A stretch of DNA of 60,378 nt from Methylobacterium aerolatum (GTDB lineage: Bacteria > Pseudomonadota > Alphaproteobacteria > Rhizobiales > Beijerinckiaceae): the NCBI RefSeq assembly GCF_022179085.1, contig NZ_BPQE01000036.1, positions 1 to 60,378 on the forward strand. Reading direction: 5' to 3'. Numbering within the stretch: position 1 is the stretch's first letter; every line of letters starts with the position of its first letter. The position numbers and the translations under genes were made by a program. Positions 1 to 8,534 of this stretch are shown here, piece after piece. Below the pieces are notes generated by a model that saw only the letters and a program-made list of their open reading frames with translations, ran no database searches and was not told the DNA's origin.

Positions 1-59
1 GTTCAGTGCGTGCCTCTCGGGGCTCGGCCTGCCGCTGGCCCGAGAGGCACGCACTGAAC
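1..59. repeat. 20-bp perfect inverted repeat (hairpin)
   Basis: Positions 1-20 are the exact reverse complement of 40-59, leaving a 19-nt loop. It may extend beyond the window edge. There is no T-run, so it is not a textbook terminator; it could be a repetitive palindromic element or the terminator of a gene outside the window. The bases from 60 to the end of the yeiH-like gene hold nothing I recognise. Confidence 0.75.
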
Positions 60-207
60 CCATCGAGAAGGGCTGCCGCGTCCACCGCTTCGCGACCCGG
101 CCCCATCAACCATCCCGTTGCCTGCGCGACTGCCTCGGATGAAGATTGGGACGAACGTGTCACGGCAATTCTTCCATCAAGGGGTGGGATCGATGCCTTA
201 GCGCAGA

Positions 208-1305
208 TCAGACGAGGCCGAGCACATGGATTAGGCCGAGGCTGACGGCGCCGAGGGCAAGGAGCGAGGCGATTACAGCGAGGGTCACCCGCGCCCCGGC
301 CTTGGCGACGCTGCGCACGTCGACCCCGAGGCCGAGCGCCGCCATCGAGACCACGGTCAGCACGTTGGCGGTCTCCGACATCGGCGCGAGGGCGATCTGC
401 GGGATCAGCCCGGCCGAGCGAAGTCCCGCGAGCGCCAGGAAGGCGAGGATGAACCACGGCACCAGGCGCTGGATCGCGAGGCCGCCGCGGGCCGGGCGGT
501 CACCGGCGGTGACGCCGGGGGCGGCCTCGTCGGTCTCCTCGCGCAGCCGGCTCGCACCGAGCGAGAGCATCAGAACGACCGGCCCGAGCATCAGCACCCG
601 GACGAGCTTCACCAGGGTTCCGACCTGGACGCTGAGCGCCGCGACCGGCGCGGTGGCGGCGAGGACCTGCGGCACGGCGTAGACGGTGAGGCCGGCGAGC
701 ACGCCGTACTGCATCGGCGACAGGCCGAGCAGCGGCACCAGCAGCGGCAGGCCGAGCACCACCAGCACGCCCAGCACCGCGGTGAAGGCGATGGAGGCGG
801 CGACGTCCTCGCCGTCGGCGCCGATCACCGGGGCGGTGGCGGCGATCGCCGAGTTGCCGCAGATCGAGTTGCCGCAGGCGACGAGGATCGCCATGCGCGA
901 ATGCAGTCCGAGCGCCCGGCCGATGCCGTAGCTCGACAGGATCGCGACCACGACGACGCCCGCGATGCCGAAGAGCAGGCCCGGGCCGGCGGCGAGGATC
1001 GTCGCGAGGCTGAGCGACGCGCCTAGCATTACGACCGCGATCTCCAGCACGGTCTTGGCCCCGAAGGCGATGCCGGGAAAGAAACGCTGCGACGGGGTCC
1101 AGGCGGTGCGGATCGCGCTCCCGAGGAGGATCGCCAGCACCAGGGCTTCGAGCCAAGCGCGACCGAACAGGTGCGTCTCGACGGCTTCGAAGCCGACCGC
1201 TGCGGCGGTAACTGCCACGCAGAGGCCCAGTCCTGGAAGGATGGCTCTCGTGCCGGCCAGGGCACGCATCGATCGAGGGTGGGAGACAAGTCTGGGGGCG
1301 GACAT
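208..1305 (-). CDS. yeiH: YeiH family putative sulfate exporter
   Basis: A 365-residue hydrophobic protein with about ten predicted membrane helices, matching the UPF0324/YeiH family. These inner-membrane proteins are annotated as putative sulfate/sulfonate exporters, although the substrate is not proven for most members. Family-like segments are visible: GAKTVLEIAVVMLGASLS near residue 80, the central CGNSICGNSAIAATAP stretch, and the C-terminal AALGLGVDVRS. I chose the ATG with a GGAG site eight bases upstream; an upstream GTG/ATG would add 16 unlike residues. It stands alone, and the next gene on the same strand is over 140 bp upstream. Confidence 0.85.
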   Translation of the reverse strand: MSAPRLVSHPRSMRALAGTRAILPGLGLCVAVTAAAVGFEAVETHLFGRAWLEALVLAILLGSAIRTAWTPSQRFFPGIAFGAKTVLEIAVVMLGASLSLATILAAGPGLLFGIAGVVVVAILSSYGIGRALGLHSRMAILVACGNSICGNSAIAATAPVIGADGEDVAASIAFTAVLGVLVVLGLPLLVPLLGLSPMQYGVLAGLTVYAVPQVLAATAPVAALSVQVGTLVKLVRVLMLGPVVLMLSLGASRLREETDEAAPGVTAGDRPARGGLAIQRLVPWFILAFLALAGLRSAGLIPQIALAPMSETANVLTVVSMAALGLGVDVRSVAKAGARVTLAVIASLLALGAVSLGLIHVLGLV

Positions 1306-1452
1306 GGGTGGCTCCGATGTGATGCCGGAGAATCCCACTTCCCTTTCATTCACTCCAACGGAATGATTAGATAATTCCCATCACTTAATTAGATCAAATG
1401 GGGATCCCTTCGAAGCGTGAGGCGACCCATTCTTGGGGGCCTACAGGCGGAT

Positions 1453-2091
1453 TCAACCGTCGATCCATCGGGCCTCGATCGTCGTGTCCGCAGCAAACTC
1501 ATAGATCCTGACGGAGCCCGTCGCGAGTTCGAGGTGCTCGACCTCCGCCGGGCTGAGGTCGTCGAGCGCCATAACGAGCGCCCGCAGGCAATTACCGTGG
1601 GCGACGACGAGCACGTCCCCGCCCATGACCGCCGGTAGGATGGATCGGAGGTAGCATGGCACGATGCGGGCGACGGTATCGCGCAGGCTCTCACCGTTCG
1701 GCGGCGCCTCGGCGTAGGAGCGCCGCCAGGTCTCGATCCGCTCCGCCCCCCAGCGCGCATCGGCGGCGGTCTTGTCGAGCCCGCTGAGGTCGCCGTAGTC
1801 TCGCTCGTCGAGCGCGGCGAAGCGTTGAGGGATTAATCCGGGTTGCCCGAGCGTATCGAGGATAAGCCGGCCGCTCACGACGGCCCGCGTCAGCGTCGAG
1901 GTGAAGGCATCGGAAAAGCGCCAGCTGCGCTCGGCCAAACGCCGCCCGGCTGCCACGGCTTCTATCCGACCCTGCTCGGTCAAGGGCGAGTCCAGCAATC
2001 CCGTGAACAGACCGGATCGGTTGGCTACGCTCTGGCCATGCCGGACCAGCACGAGACGTCGCGTGATTGGGGCTTTGCGATCGTGAATCAC
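1453..2091 (-). CDS. gpmA: 2,3-bisphosphoglycerate-dependent phosphoglycerate mutase (histidine phosphatase superfamily)
   Basis: A 212-residue protein that should interconvert 3- and 2-phosphoglycerate in glycolysis/gluconeogenesis in the cytosol. The N-terminus carries the catalytic RHG motif (RLVLVRHGQS, His about residue 18). LDERDYGDLSGL holds the general-acid Glu, GESLRDT follows, and VVAHGNCLRAL supplies the second catalytic His; these four blocks together are typical of the dPGM branch rather than generic phosphatases. I chose the GTG start because GGAGACAGA lies directly upstream and the protein then begins just before the core fold, as in the family; longer ATG starts add about 35 non-conserved residues. 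Confidence 0.8.
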   Translation of the reverse strand: MIHDRKAPITRRLVLVRHGQSVANRSGLFTGLLDSPLTEQGRIEAVAAGRRLAERSWRFSDAFTSTLTRAVVSGRLILDTLGQPGLIPQRFAALDERDYGDLSGLDKTAADARWGAERIETWRRSYAEAPPNGESLRDTVARIVPCYLRSILPAVMGGDVLVVAHGNCLRALVMALDDLSPAEVEHLELATGSVRIYEFAADTTIEARWIDG

Positions 2092-2454
2092 TCTGTCTCC
2101 CAAGGCAACGCACTTTCGCGTCGGTCGCATCGCCTCTGATGAAAACGGCATCCGGCTTTTACGAACTTCGACCCTGAGATGGGTTGGACCGTCCATCCGG
2201 AGACGGCGATTCAGCCTAGGTCCGCTTTAGAACGTCTTGCGACCGAAAGCAGCCAAGCTGCTTCCCACCCTCAGCGGACGCGCACAAATGAGTATTAGAG
2301 CGTCAAATTCTTACTACCGCGCGGCGGTTCTTGAGCAAAGCAAGCTACCGTACACGGTGCGGCCGCCGGTGCATCTGCCCCTACGACCCATAGTCGAACG
2401 TGAAGTGCCGCGCACCCATCAGCGACCCGAGCAAGAGCCGGGAGGGTTTGGACT
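2092..2454. other. Intergenic stretch without a convincing gene
   Basis: No gene with a credible start and codon pattern is seen. The stretch contains an inverted repeat GTCCGCT/AGCGGAC about 45 bp apart and a small hairpin AAGCAG/CTGCTT inside it. It is the transition from the conserved chromosomal genes to the accessory block, so an element boundary could lie here, but I could not identify terminal repeats or a target-site duplication. Confidence 0.4.
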
Positions 2455-2646
2455 GTGCTCGCGGACAAGGTCGGGAACGCGCCCGGTCACGACGGTTCCG
2501 CCTTCGTCGTCTTGGTCAAAGGGGTGACAAAGATCGATGTCCTGGGCGAGGCGCTCCGAAAGCTTGCCGGCGACGAGGAGCATGTCTGGCAGGTCCAGCC
2601 GCATGAGGCCGTCTCATCCGTCCTGGGAAACACCCTGTCGCGTTAA
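2455..2646 (+). CDS. Small hypothetical protein, possibly a gene remnant
   Basis: A 63-residue ORF starting at GTG with plausible coding composition (VVLVKGVTKIDVLGEALRKLAGDEEHVW). It has no family I recognise. It is the only plus-strand candidate in the accessory block before 13.9 kb, and the following 250 bp contain no clear gene, so this may be the decayed edge of a longer gene. The case for expression is weak. Confidence 0.3.
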   Translation: MLADKVGNAPGHDGSAFVVLVKGVTKIDVLGEALRKLAGDEEHVWQVQPHEAVSSVLGNTLSR

Positions 2647-2901
2647 CGCGGCGAGGCGAGCTTCCTGGCCCTGATCACCCGACTGGATCACGACTTTCCT
2701 GTGCCGCCATCAAGGTCCAGGCCACGGGCCCGATCCGACCTCCCCCGCCGGAGGCCGCATGCATCAGTTCGCACTGCCCCACCGTCTGGATCCGCTGCGA
2801 CGGCATGCCTTCCCCGGTCGACCCGGTTCCCGTCGGTCGATTGCCCCGTTGCTTCTGTCGGGGCCAAGTCCGACCCACTGAACGCCTGCGCCTTGCCGCG
2901 T

Positions 2902-3228
2902 TCAGTCCGACGTTCCTCCGCCGAGCACTGCGTCGAGATCAACACGCAGGTTCGCCAGGGCACCGTCCGATATCCGGCACAGGAGAACCGTCGAACGGCG
3001 TTCCTGGGTCATGAGACCTGCGGTCAGCAGGTGGGCGACGTGCTTCGACAGGGTCGAGGCCGCCCCGATGCCGAGGCGGTCCTGGAGCGTGCCGACGGCG
3101 AGCCCGTCCGGCCCGGCGCGGCAGAGCTCCGCCAGGATACGCAGGCGGGTGACGTGGCCGAGCGCGTCGAGGCGGTCCGCGAGGCTGTCGAGGTCCACAG
3201 CGACGTTCGGTTCGGGCTTGCGTGACAT
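2902..3228 (-). CDS. ArsR/SmtB-type winged-helix transcriptional regulator
   Basis: A 108-residue protein with the ArsR-type fold: LADRLDALGHVTRLRILAELCRAGPDGLAVGTLQDRLGIGAASTLSKHVAHLLTAGLM contains helix 1, the recognition helix-turn-helix and the start of the wing. No Cys/His metal-binding cluster is present, so it is unlikely to be a classic metal sensor. The ATG was preferred because the longer frame upstream is low-complexity Arg/Pro-rich. It lies about 110 bp downstream of the exonuclease gene on the same strand, and could regulate that unit or be unrelated. Confidence 0.75.
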   Translation of the reverse strand: MSRKPEPNVAVDLDSLADRLDALGHVTRLRILAELCRAGPDGLAVGTLQDRLGIGAASTLSKHVAHLLTAGLMTQERRSTVLLCRISDGALANLRVDLDAVLGGGTSD

Positions 3229-3337
3229 CCGCGGACGCCGGGGTGCGGGCCGCAACAGGCCCCTGAATGGAGGGTTCGACCGGAGCCGACGAACACCCCC
3301 TTGCCCGAAGCCGAGGGACCGGTCCAGCCTCCGCCTG

Positions 3338-4252
3338 TCACCCCTGCGCGCCCACGAACGGCGGCCGTCGCCCGGCCATCGCGCGCCATTCGTCCAGGAA
3401 GCGTCCGAGGTGCGGGCGCGCCGCACGCTCGGCTTCGAGGTACGCGATCATGTCCGCGACGGCCCGGTCATGGGAGACCGCGTCGGTCCGGCCCGTCAGG
3501 AAGGCCCAGCGGATGTACAGTACCGCTAGGTTCAGGGTGTCCGTCTCGCAGTATGCCCGAACCCGTCCGACCTCGCCGGCTTCCATCATCGCCGCGACCT
3601 TCGAGCCGTGCTCGCCGAGCTTCCCGGGGAGCCCGAGGGCGGCGGCAGCCTCCTCCAGGGTGAGCGCCGGCGTGGCGCCGTGCTCGGACATGGCGTCCAT
3701 CAGGTCGACGTGCCAATCGCCGCCGTAGCGGTGACGGTACCCGTTCCAGCGGTCGCCCTGGAGTAACCAGGGTGAGGCGTCGAGGCCGTGCATGAGCGAG
3801 CGCGCGAAGATCGTGGGCATGTCGAAGCGGCGGCCGTTCCACGTGACCACCCGGAACCTCCGCGAGGCAAAGAATCGCCAGAAGGCGGCCAGCAGCCGGC
3901 GCTCGTCGGGGATGGCCTCGCCGCCGCTGCGGCACTCGGCGACGGCGTAGACCTCCGCCCCACCAGCGCGGGCGAGTTCCGCCTCGACGAAGGAGATGGT
4001 CACGATCCTGTGCCACGCGCATTTCGGAAAGCGATCCGAGGGCCAGTCAGACGGAATGAGATCCGTGTCCGGGACCGTTTCGATGTCCAGGACCAGCAGC
4101 GCTTCGTGCGCGGCCGTCCCGGCGGGAGGCGAAGCGTGCCGGGCGCCCGGGCGAAACCGTCCGCCACCCGAGCCACATAGGCGCGGCGCCGAGGGCGACG
4201 CCCGTCGGCCGCGTTGCGCATCCCCGGCGGCGTCGGTGGCGCCGCGGCTCAC
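3338..4252 (-). CDS. Predicted DEDDy 3'-5' exonuclease (PolB-exonuclease-like)
   Basis: A 304-residue protein whose core matches the predicted 3'-5' exonucleases related to the PolB proofreading domain (RNase H fold, DEDDy type). LLVLDIETVPD supplies the first Asp-x-Glu (D56, E58). VVTWNGRRFDMPTIF supplies the second Asp with the Exo II motif, HVDLMDAMSEHG follows, and RVRAYCETDTLNLAVLYIRW carries the Exo III Y-x3-D. It would remove nucleotides from single-stranded DNA or RNA ends. The GTG start overlaps the stop of the upstream gene as GTGA, suggesting translational coupling. The first 48 residues are basic and unlike the family, so a later start is possible. Confidence 0.8.
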   Translation of the reverse strand: MSRGATDAAGDAQRGRRASPSAPRLCGSGGGRFRPGARHASPPAGTAAHEALLVLDIETVPDTDLIPSDWPSDRFPKCAWHRIVTISFVEAELARAGGAEVYAVAECRSGGEAIPDERRLLAAFWRFFASRRFRVVTWNGRRFDMPTIFARSLMHGLDASPWLLQGDRWNGYRHRYGGDWHVDLMDAMSEHGATPALTLEEAAAALGLPGKLGEHGSKVAAMMEAGEVGRVRAYCETDTLNLAVLYIRWAFLTGRTDAVSHDRAVADMIAYLEAERAARPHLGRFLDEWRAMAGRRPPFVGAQG

Positions 4253-4566
4253 GCGGCGTCCCCGTCGTCGGCGAAACGCGTCCCCACCGCCTCGCGGCGA
4301 CTGAGCGAGAAGATCGCGTCCACCTGTCCGTCGAGACCGTCGAGGTCGTCGAAGCCCGGGTCGAGCTCAAGCTCCACCTCGTGGCGGGCGGCGAATGCCC
4401 CGACGGCGACGCCGACGGTCGGGACGATGCGCGGGGTACTCCGGGGTGGAGCCGACCGGCCCATGCTCCGGCGGCCGGGTAGGCCGCGGTGCCGCCTGGA
4501 TGCGGGTGTGCCGTACGAGCACCCTTCCCGCGCGGTGACGACCTTCTTGACCGTACTCGTACCCAT
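4249..4566 (-). CDS. Hypothetical protein of 105 residues
   Basis: Unrecognised. The N-terminal half is basic (VKKVVTAREGCSYGTPASRRHRG) and the C-terminal half acidic (ELELDPGFDDLDGLDGQVDAIFSLS). The ATG has a GAAGGA ribosome site. It sits between a degenerate ParA-like gene and the exonuclease gene, overlapping the latter by four bases, so the three are probably made together. Confidence 0.5.
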   Translation of the reverse strand: MGTSTVKKVVTAREGCSYGTPASRRHRGLPGRRSMGRSAPPRSTPRIVPTVGVAVGAFAARHEVELELDPGFDDLDGLDGQVDAIFSLSRREAVGTRFADDGDAA

Positions 4567-4636
4567 GACGTTCGTCCTTCGGTTGGATTGGCTGTGTGAG
4601 AGGATTTCGCGCGCCGGCCGTCCGGGGGGCGTGGCC

Positions 4637-5413
4637 TCAGGCGGACCGGCGCAGCCCGTCGCGCCGCCGCGGGGCCCGATGCCCGTCGACGCGCCCATCG
4701 TGGGGGCGGCGGCGCTCGATGGCCCGTGCCTGATCGGTCGGCCCCGCGGCGTCCGTCCCGCGCCCGGACAGCCGCGCGTAGGCGTCGGCGAGGGCGACGA
4801 GATGGCCGGCGAGGAGGCGCCGACCCGGCCCGTCGCCCCCGGCCATCAGGACGGCCAGTCCCGCGGCGTCGAGGCCGGCGGCCGCGGGGTCGGCACCGAC
4901 GGCGAGGACGAGGGCGGCCAGCAGCGTCCCCGAGGCGAGAACGGCGTCGTCCGGTCGCCCGGCCAGCAGCCGGCTCCTGGCCCCGGCCCCGATCCGCGGC
5001 AGCATCACCGGCAGCGCACGGGTCCCGAACGGCAGGCGCGGCCCGTGCGCGGAGGCGAGCCGCGCCTTGGTCATGAAGATGGACTGGTCGGACAGAGGCA
5101 GGAACCAGACCGGGGTCGGCCCGGTCCCGCCGGTCCGGGCGGCGTCGTAGCGCGCGGCCCGCAAGGCCCTGCCGGCCGAGGCGCCCCCCTCGCCGACCGT
5201 CACCACCACGTCGAACCGGGCGCGCAACGCCTCGTCCCCCACCGTGTGCAGGGGCGCCGACGTCACGGCGTAGGCGTCGCCGGAGGGCGGCGGGGCGCCG
5301 TCCCGGGCATCGACCAATGCCACGCGGGCATCGACGTGGGCGAGCGCTTGGGCGACCAGATGGGCGCACGAAAGTCCGACCGGGTCGTCGGAGAAGAAAG
5401 CGATGCTGATCAA
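4637..5413 (-). CDS. Degenerate ParA/MinD-like protein (paralogue 1)
   Basis: A 258-residue protein with a ParA-like beginning: LISIAFFSDDPVGLSCAHLVAQALAHVDARVALVDARD has the ParA strand-loop-helix pattern and an acidic Walker A'-like end (about residue 35). The P-loop itself, however, reads FSDDPVGLS and lacks the catalytic lysines. A later segment (PVWFLP, RALPVMLPRIGAGARSRLLAGRP) is shared with the ParA-like protein at 12.2-13.1 kb, so the two are paralogues. I chose a TTG start because a strong AAAGGAGG site sits eight bases upstream and it places the strand at the N-terminus. It is the first gene of a three-gene unit with the hypothetical and exonuclease genes. Calling it a pseudo-ATPase is inference from motif loss. 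Confidence 0.6.
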   Translation of the reverse strand: MISIAFFSDDPVGLSCAHLVAQALAHVDARVALVDARDGAPPPSGDAYAVTSAPLHTVGDEALRARFDVVVTVGEGGASAGRALRAARYDAARTGGTGPTPVWFLPLSDQSIFMTKARLASAHGPRLPFGTRALPVMLPRIGAGARSRLLAGRPDDAVLASGTLLAALVLAVGADPAAAGLDAAGLAVLMAGGDGPGRRLLAGHLVALADAYARLSGRGTDAAGPTDQARAIERRRPHDGRVDGHRAPRRRDGLRRSA

Positions 5414-5905
5414 CGTGAACCTCCTTTTTTGCTGTTTCGCCAATAAGCGAAATATAGCGCGTGAGGTCTCGCAAGTCTGCATTTGGCGGTGCAGGCGACC
5501 CAACCTGCCGTCAATTTGGGTATACGACTGGTTGACGGAGGGATTTATAAAGATTTTGCGAGGCGCTATATTTGAGTAAGTCCTAAAATAAAGGCTTGTC
5601 TAGGTACCGGAGAAAACGTAGTTGCAATGATCGTGGCAGTACGCGCGCCGCGCTTAAGCGTATCTGCGGCGCCCACTACCGTAATTCGAAATGTTGTCTA
5701 TCGAAAAATGAGAATATAGCACTCTACGGCCGTTCTGGCCGTGCGAAGGGTTACAGTTGGGTTCTGCGTCGGGATTCACGAACATCCGTTTGATAACGCG
5801 GAATCAGCGGGGTGACCGGAGACCGAATGGGCACCGTTCCGGGCGGGATTATGCAAGGTTTTCCACAGCTCGGTTTCCGCAATCCCGCCAAAAGGCCGCC
5901 CCGAG
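5414..5905. promoter_or_regulatory. 492-bp regulatory intergenic region with nested dyads
   Basis: This is the only large gap inside the minus-strand block and probably holds the promoter of the paralogue 1 unit. I see TTTCGC-N6-GCGAAA right before that gene (5435-5452). A perfect 11-bp inverted pair, AAATATAGCGC, lies at 5450-5460 and 5563-5573, each arm followed by CTCGCAA. CCGTCAA-N17-TTGACGG (5508-5538) sits between the arms. Base composition is lower in GC than the flanking genes. No convincing gene or sigma-70 pair is visible in the remaining part. Confidence 0.5.
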
Positions 5906-8035
5906 CTATGTCGGGACGGACCCATCCCCACGGGATTGGGTTCGCGGCGGTTCGGATCGCGCGCCTCGGAACCGTCCCGCCGAGCCGGTTCGTGGCGACT
6001 TGCCCCCGTTCCGGGACCCGGGCGCGTTCGGGCCGTCCGCGATGCGGCGGATCCCCGCATCGTCGAGCGCGGCCCGCCGGAGCAGCGCCCGTGCGAGGTC
6101 GTCGAGGACCGCGCGTCGCCGAGACACGATGGCGCCGGCCCGCTCGTACGCAGCCGACAACCGCGCCTCGACCGCGTGCGCCGTCGCCGGCGACTTGTCG
6201 GGATCGAGGTCGACCGGTCCGCGACGGGCGACCAGGGGGGTACGCCGCGAGAAGCCGAAGCGCGTTTCCATGGCCAGGGCCAACTCCGTCGCCGCGGCGA
6301 GGTCCCAGGCGGCGCCGGCCGTGACGTCCCCGAACACGTTCGCCTCCGCCGCCCTGCCGGCGAGCAACACCACGAGCCGGTCGTCGAGTTCGGCCTCGGT
6401 CCCGGGTGCCCCGTCGTCGGCCCCGACCGACGCGTAGCCCCCGCCGGGATCCAGGGATGCGGCGAGGGGCCCCGGCGCGCCGGTGGCGAGCGCGGCCACG
6501 AGGTGACCGGCCTCGTGGACGGATATCCGGTGGCGCAGGGCGACCGGCATCGCCGGCCGCGCCTCGTCCGCCGCGGCCGCGAGCCCGGCGCGGTCGAGCG
6601 TCCTGCCGGCCCTGCGTGCGGCGCCCCGGGCCCGCCTGACCAGCGCCTCGATGTCGGCGCCAGTCATGCCGGCCAGGTTCCGGGCCTGGCGCCGGAGATC
6701 GAGGCCGGGCAGCTCGCCGCCGAGGTAGTGCCCCAGGATCCGGGCGCGGTCCGCCTCGTCCGGCGGGTCGATCCGGACGTGGCGCTCAAGGCGTCCGGAC
6801 CGCAGGATGGCGGGGTCGATCCGGTCAGGCGCGTTCGTGGCGCCCACCACGACGACCCCTTCCCGGGGCGTTGCCCCGGAGAGGTGTTCGAGCAGGGCGT
6901 TGACGACCTGGGTGGAATAATCGCGATGCTCCCCGCCGAACGCGGCACGGTCGCCGAAGCTGTCGAGCTCGTCGATCAGCGCCACGCACGGCGCCCGACG
7001 GGCCTCCTCGAAGAACGCCCGCATCGCGCCGAGCGTGTGCCCCAGGTGGCCGTCGCGGGCGGACTGCCACAGGCCGAGGGATCCCGCCAGCAGGGGCACG
7101 CCGGCGCTGCGCGCCAGGGCCGCGGCGAACGCCGTCTTCCCGACCCCCGGGGGGCCGGACAGAAGGATCGCCGACTCGATGTCCCGCCAGCGCGGCGCAT
7201 CGCGTCCGCCCCTCCGCCATGCAGCCAGGTCGGCGACCAGCGCGATCCCCCAGTCTCGTGCGGCGCCGTACCCATGGAGTTCGTGGACCCGCGGCCCGTC
7301 CTCGGCCCGGCCGAGCTTCCCCTCCAGGATACCCGCCAGCCGCACCCAACTGCCCTCCGTCCCGCGGCCGGGATGCACCGATAGCGCGAGATCGGCGGGA
7401 TCGCACCGCGTGGCCAGGCCTTCGGGCAGGCGCGCCGCCGGGCGGGCCCCGGTCACCGCCCGGACGACTTCGGCGAGCCCGTCCCGGTCGAGGCCGGACA
7501 GTTCGAGGCGGACGTCGGCTCCGCGCACGAGGTCCGCCGGCAGGTACCGGCCCGGGTCCTGTGAGACGCCGATCACCACCTCCCCTTCCATCAGGGCATC
7601 GGAGACCTCCGCGTTGCGGGTGCCGGGCGCATGGTCCTTCCGCGTCCCGTCGGCATCCAGGACGAGGCAGGGTAAGTGGCCGGGCAGGACACCGGACCCC
7701 GGAACGGGACAGAGGCACGATGCGGCCACGGCCGCCACCGACCTGACCCAGGCCTGGGACGGGACCTCGACCAGCACGATGGCCGGCCCGCGACGCGGGA
7801 GCGCCTCGGTCCCGCCGGCCGCGTCCACCGCGTCCCCGAGCGCCACCGTCGCCCCGACCAGGTCGGCGCGGAAGACGCGCGGTCCGGTGCGCAGCTCATC
7901 GATAGCCTCGTCCATGGTCGACGTGCCCGTGGGGCGCCCCAGCGCCGCCAGGAAGGTCCGGGCGGCGCCCGCCGTCTTGCGCCCCGGCGGGCGGCGATTG
8001 CCCGCGCCCCCGGCGCCGTCGTGTCCGTCGGTCAT
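5906..8035 (-). CDS. Soluble FtsH-like AAA+ zinc metalloprotease
   Basis: A 709-residue ATP-dependent protease without membrane segments. An N-terminal region (about 50-230) looks like a degenerate ATPase-like domain with no P-loop. It is followed by an intact AAA domain: Walker A GPPGVGKT (294-301), Walker B VALIDELDSF (351-360), sensor GATN (398-401) and arginine-finger region RSGRLER. The M41 peptidase domain has HEAGH (507-511) and the FtsH-like third zinc-ligand motif VTAGAAWDLAAAT (D578). Classical FtsH has two N-terminal membrane helices; none are present here. The ATG overlaps the stop of the upstream gene as ATGA. It is the last gene of a six-gene unit that begins with paralogue 2. 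Confidence 0.85.
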   Translation of the reverse strand: MTDGHDGAGGAGNRRPPGRKTAGAARTFLAALGRPTGTSTMDEAIDELRTGPRVFRADLVGATVALGDAVDAAGGTEALPRRGPAIVLVEVPSQAWVRSVAAVAASCLCPVPGSGVLPGHLPCLVLDADGTRKDHAPGTRNAEVSDALMEGEVVIGVSQDPGRYLPADLVRGADVRLELSGLDRDGLAEVVRAVTGARPAARLPEGLATRCDPADLALSVHPGRGTEGSWVRLAGILEGKLGRAEDGPRVHELHGYGAARDWGIALVADLAAWRRGGRDAPRWRDIESAILLSGPPGVGKTAFAAALARSAGVPLLAGSLGLWQSARDGHLGHTLGAMRAFFEEARRAPCVALIDELDSFGDRAAFGGEHRDYSTQVVNALLEHLSGATPREGVVVVGATNAPDRIDPAILRSGRLERHVRIDPPDEADRARILGHYLGGELPGLDLRRQARNLAGMTGADIEALVRRARGAARRAGRTLDRAGLAAAADEARPAMPVALRHRISVHEAGHLVAALATGAPGPLAASLDPGGGYASVGADDGAPGTEAELDDRLVVLLAGRAAEANVFGDVTAGAAWDLAAATELALAMETRFGFSRRTPLVARRGPVDLDPDKSPATAHAVEARLSAAYERAGAIVSRRRAVLDDLARALLRRAALDDAGIRRIADGPNAPGSRNGGKSPRTGSAGRFRGARSEPPRTQSRGDGSVPT

Positions 8036-8481
8036 CGACCCCTCCTTTGATGGTTACGGCGCGGTCCGCCGGCGGGGCGCCGCGACCAGGCGTCGGCGAG
8101 ACGGACCAGGCCGGCGCCCCGCCCGCGCCGGCGTGCCAGTGCCCTAAGGGCGTGGGACAGCACCATGCGCGCGGCCGGGTCCCCGTCCCGGCGGGCGACG
8201 AGCAGCAGGTTCGACATGACAAGGTCCGATACCGCCCCCTCGGGGCCGGGGCCCCGCAGGCGCCCGACGGCGACCGCCACCGCCGCGGCGGCGTCCCCGG
8301 AGCGGGCGGCCGGCCACCGGCGCTCGTGCAGGATGGCGGCCGACGAGACGGCCCGCGTGACCGCCGCGAGCTCGGCTTCGGAGATGTCGGTGGGGAGGCG
8401 GGTTCGCCAAAGGGGCAGCGGGCAGCCGCGCCCGGGGCGTCCGCGCGCCGTGGCCGCAGCGTGGATCGGGACTGTGCGCAT
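8032..8481 (-). CDS. Hypothetical helical protein of 149 residues
   Basis: Unrecognised Ala/Arg-rich protein. The region SEAELAAVTRAVSSAAILHERRW and the segment SDLVMSNLLLVARRDGDPAARMVLSHALRAL are likely helical. The ATG has a GGAG site seven bases upstream. The gene overlaps the start of the FtsH-like gene by four bases, so the protein is probably made in step with the protease and could be an adaptor or substrate of it; that role is speculation. Confidence 0.6.
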   Translation of the reverse strand: MRTVPIHAAATARGRPGRGCPLPLWRTRLPTDISEAELAAVTRAVSSAAILHERRWPAARSGDAAAAVAVAVGRLRGPGPEGAVSDLVMSNLLLVARRDGDPAARMVLSHALRALARRRGRGAGLVRLADAWSRRPAGGPRRNHQRRGR

Positions 8482-8534
8482 GGTTTCTCCGTTGGAGTTC
8501 GTTTCGGGTTGTTGGCCGTGCCGCGCCGGCGAGT

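Noticed and set aside
2092-2454. Far end of the Tn7-like element in this gap
   Set aside because: No TGT terminus with tandem repeats matching those after tniQ and no 5-bp duplication could be found by eye.
4047-5474. Long 475-codon minus-strand frame across the ParA-like 1 and hypothetical genes
   Set aside because: Almost pure Arg/Pro/Ala/Gly composition, typical of an antisense or out-of-frame shadow in GC-rich DNA; the overlapping frames show real protein motifs.
5596-5793. 65-codon plus-strand frame in the regulatory gap
   Set aside because: No credible start signal or homology, and it runs against the direction of all neighbouring genes.
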